NCBI GenBank assembly: GCA_044359885.1
Contig: JBIKLI010000203.1
Span: forward strand, 1 to 8,013
Source: CAIOSQ01 sp044359885
GTDB lineage: Bacteria > Pseudomonadota > Alphaproteobacteria > CACIAM-22H2
Direction: 5' to 3'
Length of the DNA: 8,013 nt
Below are positions 6,379 to 8,013 of the stretch, piece after piece. The notes below the pieces were generated by a model, which saw nothing but the letters and a program-made list of their open reading frames with translations, was not told where the DNA came from and did no database searches. Position numbers and translations under genes: made by a program. Each line of letters begins with the position of its first letter. Position 1 is the stretch's first letter.

Positions 6379-8013
6379 ATGTCGATCGAACTCATCGCCG
6401 GCAATGCTCGTGTCGCCAGCACAGGCCTCGCGACGGCTGCCGCGGGTGCGGCAGCCCGGATCGAGAAGGCGACGATCGCGGTGACGAACGGGTCGGCGCG
6501 CGACGACGTCGTGATCGGCGGTGCGGGACGCGACATCGTCAACGCCGGCGCGGGCGACGACACGGTCGACGGCGGTGCGGGCGACGACGTGCTCAACGGT
6601 GGCGAGGGGACCGACTGGCTGTTCGGGGGGGCCGGAAACGACATCCTCAACGGTGGCGAGGGCATCGACGTCCTCGATGGCGGCGCCGGCAACGACATCC
6701 TGTTCGGTGGCGACGGCGACGATCTGCTGAACGGCGGACGCGGGAACGACATGCTCAGCGGCGGCGCAGGACGCGACGTCCTTCTGGGCGGTTCCGGCAG
6801 CGACAATCTCGACGGCGGCATCGGGAACGATCTGATCTTCTCTGGCCTCGGCTTGCGCAATCCGCTGATCCAGGACGGCGTGATCGCCGACCGCAGCGCG
6901 ATCGCCGGTTTTCAGCAGGCGGCGGCTGCCGCCGGCCAGGCCACGGACGGTGCCGTGGTCCTCGCGGAAATCGAGACCCTGTTGGCCAGTTTTGCCGAGC
7001 TCCTGGTGAGCGAGGATGTCGCCGCGGACCGCAACGTCGCCTACGGCGGGGCCGGGCGCGACATCATGATCGGCGGCGCCGGCAGCGACGTGTTCTTCGG
7101 TCAGGCGGGTGCCGACGTGATGCATGGCGGCGATGGCGCCGATCACCTCGATGGCGGGGTCGACGGCGACTTCCTCGACGGCGGTGCCGGCGACGACCGG
7201 CTGCTGGGCGGCACCGGGATGGACACGCTGAACGGGGGCAACGGCAACGATGCCCTGTTCGGGCAGGAAGATGCCGATCGTCTTTCCGGCAATGGCGGCA
7301 ACGACTACCTCGACGCCGGCGCCGGCGACGATACTGCGTCCGGCGGCGATGGCGACGACGCGATCCTGGGCGGCGGCGACAACGATCTTCTGGACGGCGG
7401 GGCCGGTTCGGACCGGATCGATGGCGGCACCGGCAACGACCGCATCTTCGGCGGCGACGGCAACGACTGGGTCGGCGGCGGTGCCGGCGACGACATCGTC
7501 GAAGGCCACGCGGGCAACGACTACATCGACGGGGCCGATGGCCGCGACATGATCTTCGCGGGCGACGGCAACGACACCGTGTTCGCCGGACGTCAGGACG
7601 ACACCGTCGATGGCGGGTCAGGAAACGACATGCTCAACGCCGGCGAGGGCAACGACCGGGTCTTCGGCGGCGATGGTCATGACATGATCACCGGTGGCGC
7701 CGGTTTCGACTCGGTCGACGCCGCCGCCGGGAACGACATCGTCGCCCATATCGCGATGACCGCAGCCGAATATGCCGCGGCCACGCCCGCGGCCGGCGAG
7801 GAGTTGCGCAATCCGCTGGTCGCCGCCTACGACACGGCGATCGGCGGCAGCGGCAGCGACACCCTGCGCATCTACATCTCGTCCGCGGAATTCCAGGATC
7901 CGGTGCTGCGCGGCGAAATCCTCGCCTATGCGCACAACCTCGCCCTGTTCAACGACGCCAACGGTATTCTCGCGACGATGGAGAGCCTCCGGTTGCGCGC
8001 CGGCGGTTTCGAG
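6379..8013 (+). CDS. RTX (hemolysin-type calcium-binding) protein, 5' part only
   Basis: The frame is open from ATG 6379 to the last base, giving 545 residues without a stop. GAGGGG at 6368-6373 is a good ribosome binding site 5 nt before the ATG. Residues 1-45 are a short Ala-rich leader with no signal peptide. Residues 46-153 hold 12 and residues 222-455 hold 26 consecutive nonapeptides of the GGxGxDxUx type, all in register; these form Ca2+-binding parallel beta-rolls. Residues 154-221 are a non-repeat insert. Residues 456-545 begin a second non-repeat segment (SGSDTLRIYISSAEF, ending LRLRAGGFE). RTX proteins normally leave the cell by type I secretion with a C-terminal signal, and fold when they meet external Ca2+. 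That end, and any ABC exporter genes, are outside the window. No enzymatic domain is visible, so adhesin, surface-layer, hydrolase or toxin roles cannot be separated. Confidence 0.93.
   Translation, partial: MSIELIAGNARVASTGLATAAAGAAARIEKATIAVTNGSARDDVVIGGAGRDIVNAGAGDDTVDGGAGDDVLNGGEGTDWLFGGAGNDILNGGEGIDVLDGGAGNDILFGGDGDDLLNGGRGNDMLSGGAGRDVLLGGSGSDNLDGGIGNDLIFSGLGLRNPLIQDGVIADRSAIAGFQQAAAAAGQATDGAVVLAEIETLLASFAELLVSEDVAADRNVAYGGAGRDIMIGGAGSDVFFGQAGADVMHGGDGADHLDGGVDGDFLDGGAGDDRLLGGTGMDTLNGGNGNDALFGQEDADRLSGNGGNDYLDAGAGDDTASGGDGDDAILGGGDNDLLDGGAGSDRIDGGTGNDRIFGGDGNDWVGGGAGDDIVEGHAGNDYIDGADGRDMIFAGDGNDTVFAGRQDDTVDGGSGNDMLNAGEGNDRVFGGDGHDMITGGAGFDSVDAAAGNDIVAHIAMTAAEYAAATPAAGEELRNPLVAAYDTAIGGSGSDTLRIYISSAEFQDPVLRGEILAYAHNLALFNDANGILATMESLRLRAGGFE
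6514..6837 (+). repeat. RTX nonapeptide block 1 (12 units)
   Basis: Twelve 27-nt units encode residues 46-153, for example IGGAGRDIV, NAGAGDDTV, DGGAGDDVL and, last, DGGIGNDLI. There is no insertion or deletion between units. The DNA units are diverged, so this is a protein-level rather than a satellite-like DNA repeat. Confidence 0.93.
6853..6867 (+). repeat. 15-bp direct repeat encoding LRNPL, copy 1
   Basis: TTGCGCAATCCGCTG here recurs exactly at 7804-7818. Both copies are in frame and encode LRNPL (residues 159-163 and 476-480), just after the end of an RTX block. The repeat suggests the two non-repeat segments are related modules. Confidence 0.75.
7042..7743 (+). repeat. RTX nonapeptide block 2 (26 units)
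   Basis: Twenty-six 27-nt units encode residues 222-455, from YGGAGRDIM to DAAAGNDIV, without a break in register. Several units depart from the Ca2+-binding consensus: FGQEDADRL (294-302), SGNGGNDYL (303-311), LGGGDNDLL (330-338) and FAGRQDDTV (402-410). These may be weak or non-binding turns of the beta-roll. Confidence 0.93.
7804..7818 (+). repeat. 15-bp direct repeat encoding LRNPL, copy 2
   Basis: This is the second exact copy of the 6853-6867 sequence. It lies 20 residues after RTX block 2, compared with 5 residues after block 1 for the first copy. Confidence 0.75.

Noticed and set aside
6343..7509. 388-codon open frame on the minus strand, antisense to the RTX repeats, with a repetitive Val/Ala-rich product
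   Set aside because: It is the mirror of the GC-rich 27-nt RTX units, which rarely give stops in the antisense frame. It has no ribosome binding site or recognisable domain, while the plus-strand frame is a clear RTX protein.
6514..7743. Regular 27-nt periodicity that could suggest a CRISPR array or minisatellite
   Set aside because: The units are adjacent, diverged at the DNA level and encode in-register RTX nonapeptides; there are no spacers.

Overview
The window is GC-rich bacterial DNA. The protein families, codon use and gene order (ppx/gppA, rlmE, guaB, rsmB) suggest an alphaproteobacterium, perhaps Rhodospirillales-like; the taxon is inferred from general knowledge and was not tested.

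Positions 76-4617 hold four compact housekeeping genes, all on the minus strand and read in the order ppx/gppA, rlmE, guaB, rsmB. Neighbours overlap by 14 nt (ppx/rlmE) and 4 nt (guaB/rsmB). A 54-nt gap before guaB carries a candidate promoter. Two genes are rRNA methyltransferases (RlmE on 23S, RsmB on 16S). One makes guanine nucleotides (GuaB), and one is an exopolyphosphatase/guanosine pentaphosphatase family enzyme. The set therefore links ribosome maturation with GTP/(p)ppGpp/polyphosphate metabolism.

Positions 4785-4858 hold a complete tRNA-Gln(CUG) on the plus strand, with a candidate sigma70-type promoter and downstream hairpins. The sequence changes character just beyond it. Between about 4997 and 6020 lies a group of decayed accessory genes on the minus strand: the N-terminal third of an IS21-family IstA transposase, a truncated FitB/VapC-type PIN toxin whose first catalytic Asp is lost, and a FitA-type antitoxin that appears to have an internal deletion. 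Toxin and antitoxin still overlap by ATGA, the usual arrangement of an intact operon.

Positions 6021-6378 are non-coding, with a terminator-like hairpin and an AT-rich patch. From 6379 to the window end an open plus-strand gene encodes the first 545 residues of an RTX (hemolysin-type, calcium-binding) protein. It has 38 in-register nonapeptides in two blocks of 12 and 26. The blocks are separated by a 68-residue non-repeat insert and followed by a second non-repeat segment; the two non-repeat regions share an LRNPL motif. The C-terminus, with any type I secretion signal, lies outside the window.

I do not see a clearly new multi-gene system. The most noteworthy points are the decayed toxin-antitoxin/IS cluster beside the tRNA, the interrupted RTX architecture, and the hairpin in the RTX leader.
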